Assembly: GCA_000690595.2 (NCBI GenBank)
Contig: JHUT02000008.1
Location: forward strand, 1-64,000
Direction of reading: 5' to 3'
DNA from: Natrinema mahii
GTDB lineage: Archaea; Halobacteriota; Halobacteria; Halobacteriales; Natrialbaceae
Length of the DNA: 64,000 nt
Part shown: positions 26,312 to 35,139 of the stretch, piece by piece
Numbering within the stretch: the stretch's first letter is position 1
Layout: every line of letters begins with the position of its first letter
Position numbers and translations under genes: made by a program
The notes under the pieces: generated by a model
Database searches by the model: none
The model's input: the letters and a program-made list of their open reading frames with translations, nothing else
Told to the model about the DNA's origin: nothing

Positions 26312-26740
26312 ATGAGTACGCAGGCGACGGAAGATCGTATCCTCGAGGTCCTCGAGGAGGACGCTCAGGCGTCCTACGCAGAGATCGCCGATCGGGCGAA
26401 CGTCTCGAAGCCCACGGTACGAAAGTACATCAACCAACTCGAGGAGGAGGGGGTGATCGTCGGCTACTCGGCCGACATCGATCCGAAGAAGCTCTCGAGC
26501 CAGACGATCGCGATGGTCGGACTCGACGTGGCCAGCGAACGCTACGTCGAAGCGACGAAGGCGATCAAGGATCTCGAGGAGGTCGAGGCGCTGTACAGTT
26601 CGAGTGGCGACCACATGCTGATGGCCGAGGTGCGCGCCGAGGACGGCGACGCCTTAGGCGAGATCATCTCCGAGGACCTCCTCGAGATCGACGGCGTGAC
26701 CGCGGCCCATCCCTCGTTTCTTCAGGAGCGTCTCAAGTAA
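26312..26740 (+). CDS. Lrp/AsnC-family transcriptional regulator
   Basis: A 142-residue regulator. The N-terminal helix-turn-helix is seen as YAEIADRANVSKPTVRKYINQL (residues about 21-42), and the C-terminal RAM domain as VGLDVASERYVEATKAI...SSGDHMLMAEVRAEDGDALG (in part). Such Lrp proteins respond to amino acids and regulate nitrogen metabolism or transport. The TATA box about 27 bp upstream indicates a leaderless mRNA. The IR at 26256 is a candidate operator. Confidence 0.93.
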   Translation: MSTQATEDRILEVLEEDAQASYAEIADRANVSKPTVRKYINQLEEEGVIVGYSADIDPKKLSSQTIAMVGLDVASERYVEATKAIKDLEEVEALYSSSGDHMLMAEVRAEDGDALGEIISEDLLEIDGVTAAHPSFLQERLK

Positions 26741-26812
26741 CGCGCGTCGCCGTTCGTCGCCGGTCGTTGGGACCGACGTTTTCCCCGTGGCCGCCCTAGT
26801 AGTCACCGAGCG

Positions 26813-27292
26813 ATGCCTACCTACGAACGCGAGACGACCGTTCGATCGCCCTTCGAGGACGTCTGGGCCTTCCACTCGCAGATCTCCGGCCTCGAGGAGC
26901 TGACGCCCGACTGGATGAACCTGCGCGTCGAGCGCGTGATCGGGCCCGACGGGGAACCGGACCCGAACGTCCTCGAGCCCGGCTCCGAGATCGCGCTCTC
27001 GATGCGTCCCGTCGGCGTCGGGCCGCGCCAGCACTGGACGTCGGTGATCACGGCGCGCGAGCGCGAGGACGGCTCGGCGTACTTCCGGGACGAGATGGTC
27101 CACGGCCCCTTCGACCGCTGGGAACACACCCACTCGTTCTACGCCGACGGCCGTCGAACCCGGATCCGGGACCGGGTCACCTACGAACTCCCGCTTGGCG
27201 GCCTCGGGGACGCGATCGGGCCGCTCTCGAATCTGGGTTTCGAGGCCATGTTCCGGACGCGCCATCGGCTGGCGAAGGCTCGGCTCGAGTGA
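26813..27292 (+). CDS. SRPBCC-family protein (START-like)
   Basis: A 159-residue helix-grip protein starting MPTYERETTVRSPFEDVWAFH, the typical SRPBCC start, with RVERVIGPDGEPDPN and a C-terminal amphipathic helix. These proteins bind hydrophobic ligands or act as cyclases and in co-chaperones; nothing specifies the role here. It stands 72 bp downstream of the Lrp gene and 67 bp before the NosL gene, with no sign of a shared operon beyond orientation. Confidence 0.75.
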   Translation: MPTYERETTVRSPFEDVWAFHSQISGLEELTPDWMNLRVERVIGPDGEPDPNVLEPGSEIALSMRPVGVGPRQHWTSVITAREREDGSAYFRDEMVHGPFDRWEHTHSFYADGRRTRIRDRVTYELPLGGLGDAIGPLSNLGFEAMFRTRHRLAKARLE

Positions 27293-27359
27293 GCGAGCCA
27301 CGGTCGGATTCGACACCCGAACCAGTCCCGTTTTGCCCGTCGCCGGCGTACCGGGGAGT

Positions 27360-27950
27360 ATGACCGACGAGGGGGTCGACCGGCGGCGATTCATCGGCGC
27401 GCTCGCGGCGGGAGCAGGCGCTGGCATCGCGGGCTGTCTCGGCGGGAACGACGCCGACGACGGCGCCGGCTCCCCCGCGCAGGTGTACGAACCCTCGCTC
27501 GAGGGCATCGAGGACGGGCCGTTCGAGTACCCCGAGGGGATGTCCTGTGCGGTCTGTGGGATGACCGCCGCGGACTTTCCCGAATCGAGCCAACTCCGCC
27601 ACGAGAACGGGCAGGCGGCCGTGTTCGAGTCGCCGGGGTGTCTGTTCACGTACGTGGTCTCGTCGACGCCGGACTCGCCGATCGACGGCGCGTGGACGGT
27701 CGATCGCAAAACCGGCGAGCAGATCGACGCGACCGAGGCCCACTACGTCCTCATCACCGACGAGCGGGCGGTCGACGATCCGATGGGAATCGACCCCAAA
27801 GCGTTCGCCGACCGCGAGGACGCCCTGGGCTACCTCGAGGCGTGGGAGGCCGAGGACCTCTCGCCCGAGGACGACATCATCACCGGACTCGAGCCGGTCG
27901 ACCGCGAGATCGCGGCGATCTACCGCCCGTATAGGGTACCAAACGAGTAG
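27360..27950 (+). CDS. NosL-family copper-binding lipoprotein, Tat-exported
   Basis: A 196-residue protein. The N-terminal RRRFIGALAAGAGAGIAGC is a Tat signal with a lipobox (IAGC), so it is exported folded and lipid-anchored. The NosL domain has MSCAVCGMTAADFPES near residues 60-75, the CxxCxM copper site, and the SPGCLFTYV region. NosL delivers copper to nitrous-oxide reductase, but no nos genes are seen here; haloarchaeal orphan NosL proteins exist. ATG at 27360 fits the signal peptide. Confidence 0.88.
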   Translation: MTDEGVDRRRFIGALAAGAGAGIAGCLGGNDADDGAGSPAQVYEPSLEGIEDGPFEYPEGMSCAVCGMTAADFPESSQLRHENGQAAVFESPGCLFTYVVSSTPDSPIDGAWTVDRKTGEQIDATEAHYVLITDERAVDDPMGIDPKAFADREDALGYLEAWEAEDLSPEDDIITGLEPVDREIAAIYRPYRVPNE

Positions 27951-28012
27951 TCCGTGTTTGCGACGCGACCGGTTCCGGAAGCCGTTTGTGGGGTCGCACG
28001 GGAGCAGTTGAC

Positions 28013-28915
28013 GTGCGCGTCGATCGCGATCCGACACCGCTGCTCGCCCTCGGAGTCGCGGTAGCCGCGACGAGTACCAGCGCGGTCCTCGTCCGCTGGA
28101 GTGCGGCCCCGAGTTCGGTCGCGGCGTTCTACCGCGTTCTCTTCACGACGGTCCTGGTCGTGCCCGTCGCCGCGACCCGCCACCGCGGGGCATTCGCGCG
28201 ACTCTCCGCCCGGGACCTCGCGGGCGCGATCGTCGCCGGCATCGCGCTGGCGATCCACTTTGCCGCGTGGTTCGAGAGCCTCGCACACACCAGCGTCGCC
28301 GCCAGCGTCACGCTCGTCCAGAGCCAGCCGGTCTTCGTCGCGCTGGGGGCGTGGCTGGTCCTCGGCGAGCGACTCACGCGAGCGACGGCCGCCGGAATCG
28401 CCGTCGCGCTCGCGGGGGCGACGGCGATGTCGCTCGGCGACGCCGGCGGGTCGGCCCTCTCCGGAACGACGACGTACGGCAACGCCCTCGCACTGCTCGG
28501 CGCGGTGACCGTCGCCGGCTACGTGCTGGCCGGCCGCTCGATCCGCCAGCGGGTCCCGCTCTTTCCCTACGTCACCGTCGTCTACGGGGTCTGTGCAGTC
28601 GCGCTCTTCGCCCTCGTGGGCGTGCAGGGCCACGCCTACGTCGGCTATCCGCCCCGCGAGTGGGGACTCTTTCTCGCGCTGGCCGTCGGCCCCGGCCTTC
28701 TCGGCCACACGGTGAGCAACTGGGCGCTTGCCCACCTCGAGTCGGTCGTCGTCAGCGTCGCCTGGCTCGGCGAACCGGTCGGTGCGACGCTGCTCGCGCT
28801 CGCCCTGCTGGGTGAGGTCCCGGCCCCGGTCACGATTGCCGGGGGCCTCGTCGTGATCGCCGGCGTCGCGGTGACGGCGCTCGAGCGGGACCGGCGCGCC
28901 GATGCGGCGGGCTGA
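28013..28915 (+). CDS. EamA/DMT-family exporter, ten-helix type
   Basis: A 300-residue drug/metabolite transporter with two EamA repeats and about ten hydrophobic segments; conserved WFESLAHTSVAASVTLVQSQP (first repeat, quoted to 21; the family element is SVAASVTL) and VSNWALAHLESVVVSVAWL (second). Start GTG at 28013 was chosen as the best fit before the first helix (MRVDRDPTPLLALG); an earlier GTG at 27986 is possible. It follows nosL by about 60 bp. A 7-bp hairpin terminator follows its stop. Confidence 0.85.
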   Translation: MRVDRDPTPLLALGVAVAATSTSAVLVRWSAAPSSVAAFYRVLFTTVLVVPVAATRHRGAFARLSARDLAGAIVAGIALAIHFAAWFESLAHTSVAASVTLVQSQPVFVALGAWLVLGERLTRATAAGIAVALAGATAMSLGDAGGSALSGTTTYGNALALLGAVTVAGYVLAGRSIRQRVPLFPYVTVVYGVCAVALFALVGVQGHAYVGYPPREWGLFLALAVGPGLLGHTVSNWALAHLESVVVSVAWLGEPVGATLLALALLGEVPAPVTIAGGLVVIAGVAVTALERDRRADAAG

Positions 28916-28916
28916 A

Positions 28917-28942
28917 GCTGGCGTGAATTCGAACCCGCCAGC
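28917..28942. terminator. Hairpin directly after the DMT exporter stop
   Basis: GCTGGCG and CGCCAGC pair perfectly around a 12-nt loop and begin 1 bp after the stop codon. No T-run follows, so it may act as an RNA-stabilising 3' hairpin rather than an intrinsic terminator. Confidence 0.45.
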
Positions 28943-29103
28943 GCCGCGACTACTGCTGTCGGCGGCCCCGCGTCGCGATTCGATCGGTCTGCGAAGACTG
29001 TGACCGACCGCTCGTCGAACTGGCCGTCGCCGAATCGGCGGCCCACCCGTGGCTCGAGGTGGCCGGCGTCGCGCTCGCGGACGAGTCGCCGTCCGACTCG
29101 TAA
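28927..29103 (+). pseudogene. Startless open frame with a CxxC motif, possible gene remnant
   Basis: A 58-codon frame ends at TAA 29101-29103 and reads SVCEDCDRPLVELAVAE then a plausible acidic tail. The CxxC looks like a zinc-ribbon half. It has no usable ATG, GTG or TTG near its beginning, a TGA precedes it at 28924-28926, and it sits in the gap before the FDH stop. It may be a truncated remnant or chance. Confidence 0.25.
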
Positions 29104-29121
29104 GCCCGTTCACACGCCGTT

Positions 29122-31263
29122 TCAGTCGTCGTCGGCCGCCGAATCGGCGGTCTCGCCGAGCGGTTCGATGTCGACGTCGATCTCCGCGGCCGCGGCCTTG
29201 TACTCGGGGATCTTCGCGCGCTCGTCGAGGACGTGATTCGTCAGCTTGTTCGCCGACGCGGCGGCGAAATGCGGCGTCGTCCAGACGACGCCCTCCTTGG
29301 TGTCGTCGGTGACGCGGGCCTCGAGCGTGATCTCTCCCCGCCGGGAGCGCAGGCGGACGTACTCGCCGTCCTCGATGCCGTACCGCTCTGCGTCCGCGGG
29401 GTGAACGTCCACGAAGTTCTCCGGCGTCTGCTTGTTCAGCGTCGGCGAGCGGGTACTCATCGTCCCGGTGTTGTAGTGTTCCTCGAGGCGGGCGGTCGTG
29501 AGGATCAGCGGGTACTCGTCGTCGGGAGTCTCCGCGGGCGGGGTGTGTTCGACGCCCTCGATGTGGCCCCGGCCGCTTTCGGTCTCGAACTCGTCCTCGT
29601 AGAGGAACGGGTCGCCCTCGTCGCCGGGCTCGTAGCAGGGCCAGTGCAGTCCCTCCTCGCCGAGCAGGTCGTAGGTCATCCCGTGGTAGCTGGGACAGAC
29701 CTGCCGGAGTTCCTCGAAGATCGCCTCGGGATCGTCGAAGTCAAAGCCCGCATCGAACAGCCGCGTCCCGATCTCGGTCAGGATCTCCCGGTCGTGTCTC
29801 GTGTTCTCGTGGACCCGTCCGACGCCGCGCATCCGCTGGACCCGCCGGTCGGTGTTGGTGACGGTCCCGCCGCGTTCCGCCCACGTCGTCGCCGGGAGGA
29901 TCACGTCGGCGTAGTCCGCCGTCTCGGTGTGGAAGATGTCCTGGACGACGGTGAACTCGAGGTCCCCCAACCGCTCGGCGACGGCGTTGGCGTCGGGCTC
30001 GCTCATGACGGGGTTCTCGCCCATGACGTAGAGGCCCTTGATCGAGTCGCCCGCCTCGTAGGAAATCTCGACGTTCGTCAGCCCGGGCTCGTCGGGGATC
30101 TCGAAGCCCCAGACGTCTTCGACCGACTCGCGGGCCTCGTCGTCGTCGACCAGCTGGTAGCCCGGCAAGACGTTGGGCATCGCGCCGACGTCACAGGTCC
30201 CCTGGACGTTGTTCTGGCCCCGCAGCGGGTTGACGCCGGTCCCGGGCCGCCCGAGGTTGCCGGTGAGCAGCGCCAGATTGATCTCGTTTTGCACGTTGTC
30301 GACGCCGCAGGCGTGCTGGCTCATCCCCATCCCGGTGAAGATGGCCGCGTTGTCGGCCGTCGCGTACTTCTCGGCGGCCAGTTCGATCGCCTCGAGCTGG
30401 ACGCCACACTCCTCGGCCGCGGCGTCTTTGTCGAAGCCCTCGAGCGTCGCTTGCAGGTCCGCGAACCCCTCGGTCCGCTCGTCGACGAACGCCTCGTCGA
30501 TCCAGCCGTCCTCGGGGCGTTCCTCGTGATGCTCGAGGATCGTCTTCAGGACGATATTGAGCAACGGGATGTCGGTGCCGGGGTTCAACTGGAGGTGCTG
30601 GTGGCGCTCCGTGTCGTCAATCTGGAACGACCGCGTCGTCTTGTTCGCGTGGGGGTCGACTTGGACGACCGTCGCGCCCTCCAGCACCGCCTGCCGGAAG
30701 TACTGGCTGTTGGCGATTGGGTGTTGCTCGCCCGGATTGGCCCCCTGGATCCAGAACAGGTCACACTCCTCGCGGAGGTCGCGCATGCTGTTTGTCATCG
30801 CCCCCGCGCCGAGGCTGGTCCGCAGCGCCCAGACCGTCGAGGCGTGGCACATCCGCGTGCAGTTGTCGACGTTGTTGGTGCCGTACCGGCGGGCCAGCTT
30901 CTGGAGGAGGTAGTTCTCCTCGTTCATCACCTTCGAGGAGCCGAAAAACCCCATCGCGTCCGGGCCGTACGCCTCGCGGATCCGCTCGAGTTCGTCGACG
31001 ACGTACTCGTAGGCCTCCTCCCAGGAGGCCTCGCGGAACTCGCCGTCCTCCTTGATCCGCGGCTCGGTGAGCCGGTCCTCGTGGTTGACCACCTCCGTCG
31101 CCGCGCCGCCTTTGATGCAGATCCGGCCCTCGTTGACCGGTGCCTCGCCCCAGGGCATGAACCGGACGTCGCCGGGCTCCTCGCCCGGCTGTACGTTGAT
31201 CCCGCAGCCGACGCCGCAGTACGGACAGATCGTCTTGACTGGTTCCTGTTGATCGCTGGCCAT
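29122..31263 (-). CDS. Formate dehydrogenase-like molybdopterin oxidoreductase, Cys type
   Basis: A 713-residue Mo/W-bisPGD enzyme of the FdhF/NarB family, reducing or oxidising formate or related substrates. The N-terminal [4Fe-4S] site is CPYCGVGCGINV followed by GRICIKGG; the active-site segment VDNCTRMCHAST (near residue 138) has Cys where E. coli FdhF has Sec. The C-terminal MopB fold has GQNNVQGTCDVGAMP and NTGTMSTRSPTLNKQTPENF (cofactor binding). Start ATG 31263, not the ATG 48 bp earlier. No neighbouring FdhB or maturation subunit is adjacent; MobA is 3 kb away. Its mRNA would converge on the DMT gene. Confidence 0.92.
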   Translation of the reverse strand: MASDQQEPVKTICPYCGVGCGINVQPGEEPGDVRFMPWGEAPVNEGRICIKGGAATEVVNHEDRLTEPRIKEDGEFREASWEEAYEYVVDELERIREAYGPDAMGFFGSSKVMNEENYLLQKLARRYGTNNVDNCTRMCHASTVWALRTSLGAGAMTNSMRDLREECDLFWIQGANPGEQHPIANSQYFRQAVLEGATVVQVDPHANKTTRSFQIDDTERHQHLQLNPGTDIPLLNIVLKTILEHHEERPEDGWIDEAFVDERTEGFADLQATLEGFDKDAAAEECGVQLEAIELAAEKYATADNAAIFTGMGMSQHACGVDNVQNEINLALLTGNLGRPGTGVNPLRGQNNVQGTCDVGAMPNVLPGYQLVDDDEARESVEDVWGFEIPDEPGLTNVEISYEAGDSIKGLYVMGENPVMSEPDANAVAERLGDLEFTVVQDIFHTETADYADVILPATTWAERGGTVTNTDRRVQRMRGVGRVHENTRHDREILTEIGTRLFDAGFDFDDPEAIFEELRQVCPSYHGMTYDLLGEEGLHWPCYEPGDEGDPFLYEDEFETESGRGHIEGVEHTPPAETPDDEYPLILTTARLEEHYNTGTMSTRSPTLNKQTPENFVDVHPADAERYGIEDGEYVRLRSRRGEITLEARVTDDTKEGVVWTTPHFAAASANKLTNHVLDERAKIPEYKAAAAEIDVDIEPLGETADSAADDD

Positions 31264-31462
31264 CGTGGGTACACCCGTTGGCCGACCAGTCCACACCCAC
31301 GTGCATGACACTTTCTACCATTCAGGTGGTATGTGACTACTGATCGATAGTAGCGGCCGTTCGGTATTCGAACTGCCAGTGAAATCCGACCCAGTACAGC
31401 GACGTGTTCCCGAGATGCCCCCTCGTTCACAGGCGGTACGAGGCGGATGCCCCGACCCTTGA

Positions 31463-31714
31463 GACGAGGACTTCGAGTTTCGGATGGCCCACCTGCAGTA
31501 CCGCGACGGTGACTGGAATCTCCACGCTTCGATGCAGAAGGTCGAAGCAGACGAGGAATCGTCCGAATCCGAGTCCAAGCACAGAACAGTCCTTGATGTG
31601 GATTTGGGCGTCAACAACCTCGCGGTCGCTTCGACGGGGCGATTTTGGTCGGCAAACGAGTTTAACCACTGCCGTCGCAGCTCGAAGAGAATCACCGGAC
31701 AGAGACGACTCTGA
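31463..31714 (+). pseudogene. Fragment of an IS200/IS605-type TnpB transposase gene
   Basis: The frame reads FRMAHLQYRDGDWNLHASM and then LDVDLGVNNLAVASTG, the RuvC-like core start of haloarchaeal TnpB (DLGVNNLA with catalytic Asp). It stops after RRSSKRITGQRRL, so the rest of the RuvC domain, and the zinc finger, are missing; a TGA (31460-31462) precedes it. No terminal repeats or tnpA were seen. It lies between the FDH and KhtT genes. Base composition is less G+C-rich than in the neighbours. Confidence 0.85.
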
Positions 31715-31764
31715 TCGATCAACGGGACACGCCATTTATTATCGCGCCCTCGCTTTGATGACGT

Positions 31765-32259
31765 ATGACCGTCTACGAGAGCGACCTTCCCGGCGTCGGA
31801 AAAAAGTTCGAAATCGAACTCGATGACGGGGAGCGCCTCGTCATCGTGACACACAACACGGGGAAACGGGAGGTGTACCTGAAAGCGGACGCGGACGCGG
31901 ACAGCGAGAAGGTGTTCGAGGCGTCGGATCGCCTGGCCCGAAAGATCGGCACGATTCTGGAAGGGGCGTACTTCCAGCCGGTCCAGGCCGAACAGGTGGA
32001 GACGATGCTCGCCGACGACACCTACCTCGAGTGGTACGGCGTCTCCGAGACCGCCGAGGTCGCCGGCCAGACCCTCGCTGAGGCGAACATCCGCGACGAG
32101 ACCGGCGTCTCCGTCGTCGCCATTCAGCGCGGCGAGGAGTTGATTTCGCCGCCGACGCCGGAGACGGTCCTCGAGGTGGGTGATACGCTGGTCGTCATCG
32201 GTGACCGCGAGGACTGCGCCCAGTTCGAGGAACTGCTCGGGGCCGGACTCGACGAGTGA
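31765..32259 (+). CDS. khtT: K+/H+ antiporter regulatory subunit, KhtT-like (TrkA-C domain)
   Basis: A 164-residue protein whose C-terminal TrkA-C domain (VVAIQRGEELISPPTPETVLEVGDTLVVIGD, quoted as segments VAIQRGEELISPPTP and GDTLVVIGD) binds nucleotides or K+. The N-terminal MTVYESDLPGVGKKFEIELDDG matches KhtT. It regulates the KhtU-type antiporter encoded next (start 35 bp later). A TATA-like TTTATTAT (31734-31741) lies 27 bp before the ATG, indicating a leaderless start. Together they export K+ in exchange for H+. Confidence 0.88.
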   Translation: MTVYESDLPGVGKKFEIELDDGERLVIVTHNTGKREVYLKADADADSEKVFEASDRLARKIGTILEGAYFQPVQAEQVETMLADDTYLEWYGVSETAEVAGQTLAEANIRDETGVSVVAIQRGEELISPPTPETVLEVGDTLVVIGDREDCAQFEELLGAGLDE

Positions 32260-32293
32260 GCGCGACGACCCTTCCCGCGCGAGGTGAGCGCTA

Positions 32294-33625
32294 GTGGCGA
32301 CCGAAACGGCGCTCGTCGACGTCGGCATCCTCTTTACCGCGGTCGCGCTCGCTGGCGTCTGCTCGAGTCGAATCGATCAGTCGGTCATCCCGTTTTATAT
32401 CATCGTCGGCATCTTGGTGGGATCGAACGTACTGGGGGAACTCCCCGCGCTCGCCGGCAGCGAGGTCGGGATCGGTGGGGTCGCCGTCACTGTTCCCGAG
32501 GTCACTGTCGGGGGCGTCGATCTCCTGAGCGCGGTCGGTGGACTCGCACTCGGCGAAACCGACTTCATCGTCGTCGGCGCGGAGATCGGGATCGTCCTCC
32601 TCCTGTTCTTCCTCGGTCTCGAGTTCAATTTGAGCCGGTTGATCGCGAGCAAGGACCGGATTGGCAAAGCGGGGGCCGTCGATCTCGTCACCAACTTCGG
32701 TATCGGTTTGGTGTTCGGCTATCTCGTCTTCGGAACCTTCCTCGCGGCCTTCCTGACGGCGGGCATCGTCTACATCTCCTCGAGTGCGATCATCACCAAA
32801 TCGCTGCTCGATCTGGGCTGGATCGCCAACGACGAGTCCGAACCGATGCTCGGCACGCTCGTCTTCGAGGATCTGTTCATTGCCGTCTATCTGGCGATCG
32901 CGTCCGCACTGGTACTGGGCGGCGGTGACATCGGGGAAGCCGCGGGACAGATCGGGATCGCGATCGCGGTCATCGTCGCCCTGCTCGGGCTCGTCACCTA
33001 CGGCACCGGCTTCTTCCAGCGGTTCCTCGAGGTCGACAGCAACGAGTTCCTCGTCGTCCGCGCGCTCGGCGTCACGATCCTTGTGGCCGGTATCGCGTAC
33101 GCGCTGGGGGTCAGCGAGGCCGTCGCCGCTTTCTTCGTCGGGATGGCCTTCTCCGCGACCGATCACGTCCACGACCTAGAGCAGCTGCTCGAGCCGCTGC
33201 GAGACGCGTTCGCAGCGATCTTCTTCTTCTGGATCGGGCTCGTCACCGATCCGGGACTGTTCACGCTCTCGATTCTCGGGATGATCGTCGCCGCCGTGAT
33301 CGTGACGACGCCGACGAAGGTCGTGAGCGGCTACCTCGGTGGACGGCTGTACGGCCTCGACGATCGCCGATCGCTCCGGGTCGGCTTCGGAATGACGACC
33401 CGCGGCGAGTTCTCGCTGATCATCGCGAGCCTTGCGCTCTCCGGGGCCGGAAACAGCATGGCAACGGAGACGGCTCAGACCATCTACGCCTTTACTGTCG
33501 GCTACGTCCTCGTTATGAGCATTCTTGGCACCTCGCTTATGCAGTACTCGAGCCGGATTGAACCCATCGCCATCTCGCTGTTCGAACGGGCCCGCAGCGA
33601 AACGACACGGCCGACCGATCGATGA
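32294..33625 (+). CDS. khtU: K+/H+ antiporter, KhtU / CPA2 family
   Basis: A 443-residue monovalent cation:proton antiporter-2 protein with about 12 hydrophobic segments. The N-terminus (TALVDVGILFTAVALAGVCSS) and the FFLGLEFNLSRL segment match KefB/KhtU, and the charged EDLFIAVYLAIAS element is typical of CPA2. It lacks a C-terminal RCK domain, which here is supplied by KhtT. GTG 32294 is used. Downstream there is 230 bp without genes. Confidence 0.88.
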   Translation: MATETALVDVGILFTAVALAGVCSSRIDQSVIPFYIIVGILVGSNVLGELPALAGSEVGIGGVAVTVPEVTVGGVDLLSAVGGLALGETDFIVVGAEIGIVLLLFFLGLEFNLSRLIASKDRIGKAGAVDLVTNFGIGLVFGYLVFGTFLAAFLTAGIVYISSSAIITKSLLDLGWIANDESEPMLGTLVFEDLFIAVYLAIASALVLGGGDIGEAAGQIGIAIAVIVALLGLVTYGTGFFQRFLEVDSNEFLVVRALGVTILVAGIAYALGVSEAVAAFFVGMAFSATDHVHDLEQLLEPLRDAFAAIFFFWIGLVTDPGLFTLSILGMIVAAVIVTTPTKVVSGYLGGRLYGLDDRRSLRVGFGMTTRGEFSLIIASLALSGAGNSMATETAQTIYAFTVGYVLVMSILGTSLMQYSSRIEPIAISLFERARSETTRPTDR

Positions 33626-33854
33626 GAGTCGATCGACGATCTCGAGGGTGCAGTAAGGACGGCCACCGCTGTTACCGGCGGCATCGGCGAGCGTCGCAGA
33701 CGCTCGTTTATCGCCTTCCGTTCACGCAGACGTACGTACCGGTCGGTACCGTTCTATCGTGGAGAAATCGAACCCCGGTCCACCAACGCGCGGCGGTCCC
33801 GTCTCGAGACCACCGGGGCAACGCCTACGGGCCACCGTATCAAACGCGTTCACG

Positions 33855-34409
33855 ATGGACCTCACCGCCTCGCTCGTCGCCGCGAGGGCCCGCGAGTACC
33901 GCGAGCGGGAGCCGCTGTACGCCGTCGAGGCCGAACAGCTCGAGACGCTGCCGGCCGCCTTCGCGGCCGGCGAGTACGGCCGCCGAGACGCGGTCTGGGT
34001 CGTCCGGTGGTACTACCGGCGCTTTCTCGGCGACTACCCCGACGCCGACCGCCGCGCGGCCGAGGATCGCTTCCGGGACAACGACTTCGACGCCGTCCGC
34101 GACGCCATCGCCGACGCCGTCGCGGCGCGTGACGCCGTGGCGGCGGTCGACGCGCTGACCCACCTCGAGGCCGTCGACGTCCCCGTCGCCGCGGCGTTTT
34201 GTATGTTTCTCGACCCGGACGAGTACGTCGCCGTCGGTCCCCGCGAGTGGGCGACGCTCCGCGAGGCCGGCGAACTCGAGCGGCCCTACCCCGATCCGCC
34301 GTCGGTGGCCGACTACGAACGCTACCGCGAGCGCTGCCGGACCCTCGCCGAGCGGTTCGACTGCGACCTCTGGACGCTGTACCGCGCGCTCTGGCGGCTC
34401 GCCGACTGA
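33855..34409 (+). CDS. Unrecognised haloarchaeal protein, 184 residues
   Basis: A 184-residue acidic, mainly helical protein with segments VVRWYYRRFLGDYPDADRR and DVPVAAAFCMFLDPDEYVAVG. No catalytic motif was recognised. I used ATG 33855, where good coding composition begins; upstream frame is open without haloarchaeal composition. It sits between khtU and mobA, each with its own promoter region. It may be a haloarchaeal conserved protein; function unknown. Confidence 0.65.
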   Translation: MDLTASLVAARAREYREREPLYAVEAEQLETLPAAFAAGEYGRRDAVWVVRWYYRRFLGDYPDADRRAAEDRFRDNDFDAVRDAIADAVAARDAVAAVDALTHLEAVDVPVAAAFCMFLDPDEYVAVGPREWATLREAGELERPYPDPPSVADYERYRERCRTLAERFDCDLWTLYRALWRLAD

Positions 34410-34506
34410 GTACCGACTCCGTCTCGACCGCCCTGCCCCAGCCCCCGTCACTGGGATCGTTCCCGTCGGCGGGGCACTTTTGCCATCGCTGGACGAACGC
34501 TCGGCT

Positions 34507-35139
34507 ATGTCCCTCGAGTCCGACCGGTCGACCGTCGTCCTCGCGGGCGGGGGCTCGACCCGCTTCGGCGACGCGGACAAGGCCGTCGCCGACCTCGCGG
34601 GCACGCCGATGCTCCGCCGGGTGGTCGACCGCCTCGAGCCGGTCGTCGACGAGGTCGTCGTCAACTGCCGCGAGGAACAGGTGCCGGCGATCGAGGACGC
34701 GCTCGCGGGCGGCCCCGAGGCGACGGTCGCCGTCGACCCGGTCCCGGACCGCGGCCCGATGGCGGGCATCATGACCGGCCTCCGGGACGCGACCGGGAAG
34801 TACGCCGCCGTCGTCGCCTGCGACATGCCCTTCGTCGACCCGGCGCTGATCGCCCGCCTCTTCGAGCAGGCCGCCGGCCGCGAGGCCGCGGTGCCCCGCG
34901 TCGACGACCAGTGGTTTCAGACCACGCAGGCCGTCTACCGAACCGATCCGATGATCGCCGCCTGCGAGCGCGCCCTGGAGCGGGGCGACCGCCGGATCGT
35001 CGAACCGCTGTCGGACCTCGACTACGCCGTCGTCGACGAGGACGAGGTCCGCGAGTACGCGTCGCTCGAGACCTTCGAGAACGTAAACACCCGCGAGGAG
35101 TTCGACGCGGCGGCCGAGCGGCTCGCGGCCAACACCTGA
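34507..35139 (+). CDS. mobA: Molybdenum cofactor guanylyltransferase
   Basis: A 210-residue nucleotidyltransferase that attaches GMP to molybdopterin to make the bis-MGD cofactor used by DMSO-reductase-family enzymes such as the FDH-like enzyme at 29122. N-terminal VVLAGGGSTRFGDADKAVADL carries the GxxxRxG(x)6K loop, and later GPMAGIMTGLRDATGKYAAVVACDMPF (in part) has the DMPF signature. ATG 34507 begins the family domain. Its stop (35137-35139) abuts the stop of yqeC on the other strand. Confidence 0.88.
   Translation: MSLESDRSTVVLAGGGSTRFGDADKAVADLAGTPMLRRVVDRLEPVVDEVVVNCREEQVPAIEDALAGGPEATVAVDPVPDRGPMAGIMTGLRDATGKYAAVVACDMPFVDPALIARLFEQAAGREAAVPRVDDQWFQTTQAVYRTDPMIAACERALERGDRRIVEPLSDLDYAVVDEDEVREYASLETFENVNTREEFDAAAERLAANT

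Noticed and set aside
28917-28942. Sequence TTCGAA as a possible tRNA T-loop
   Set aside because: The flanking stem is 7 bp with a 12-nt loop; stem partners do not give a T-arm, and no acceptor or anticodon arms were found.
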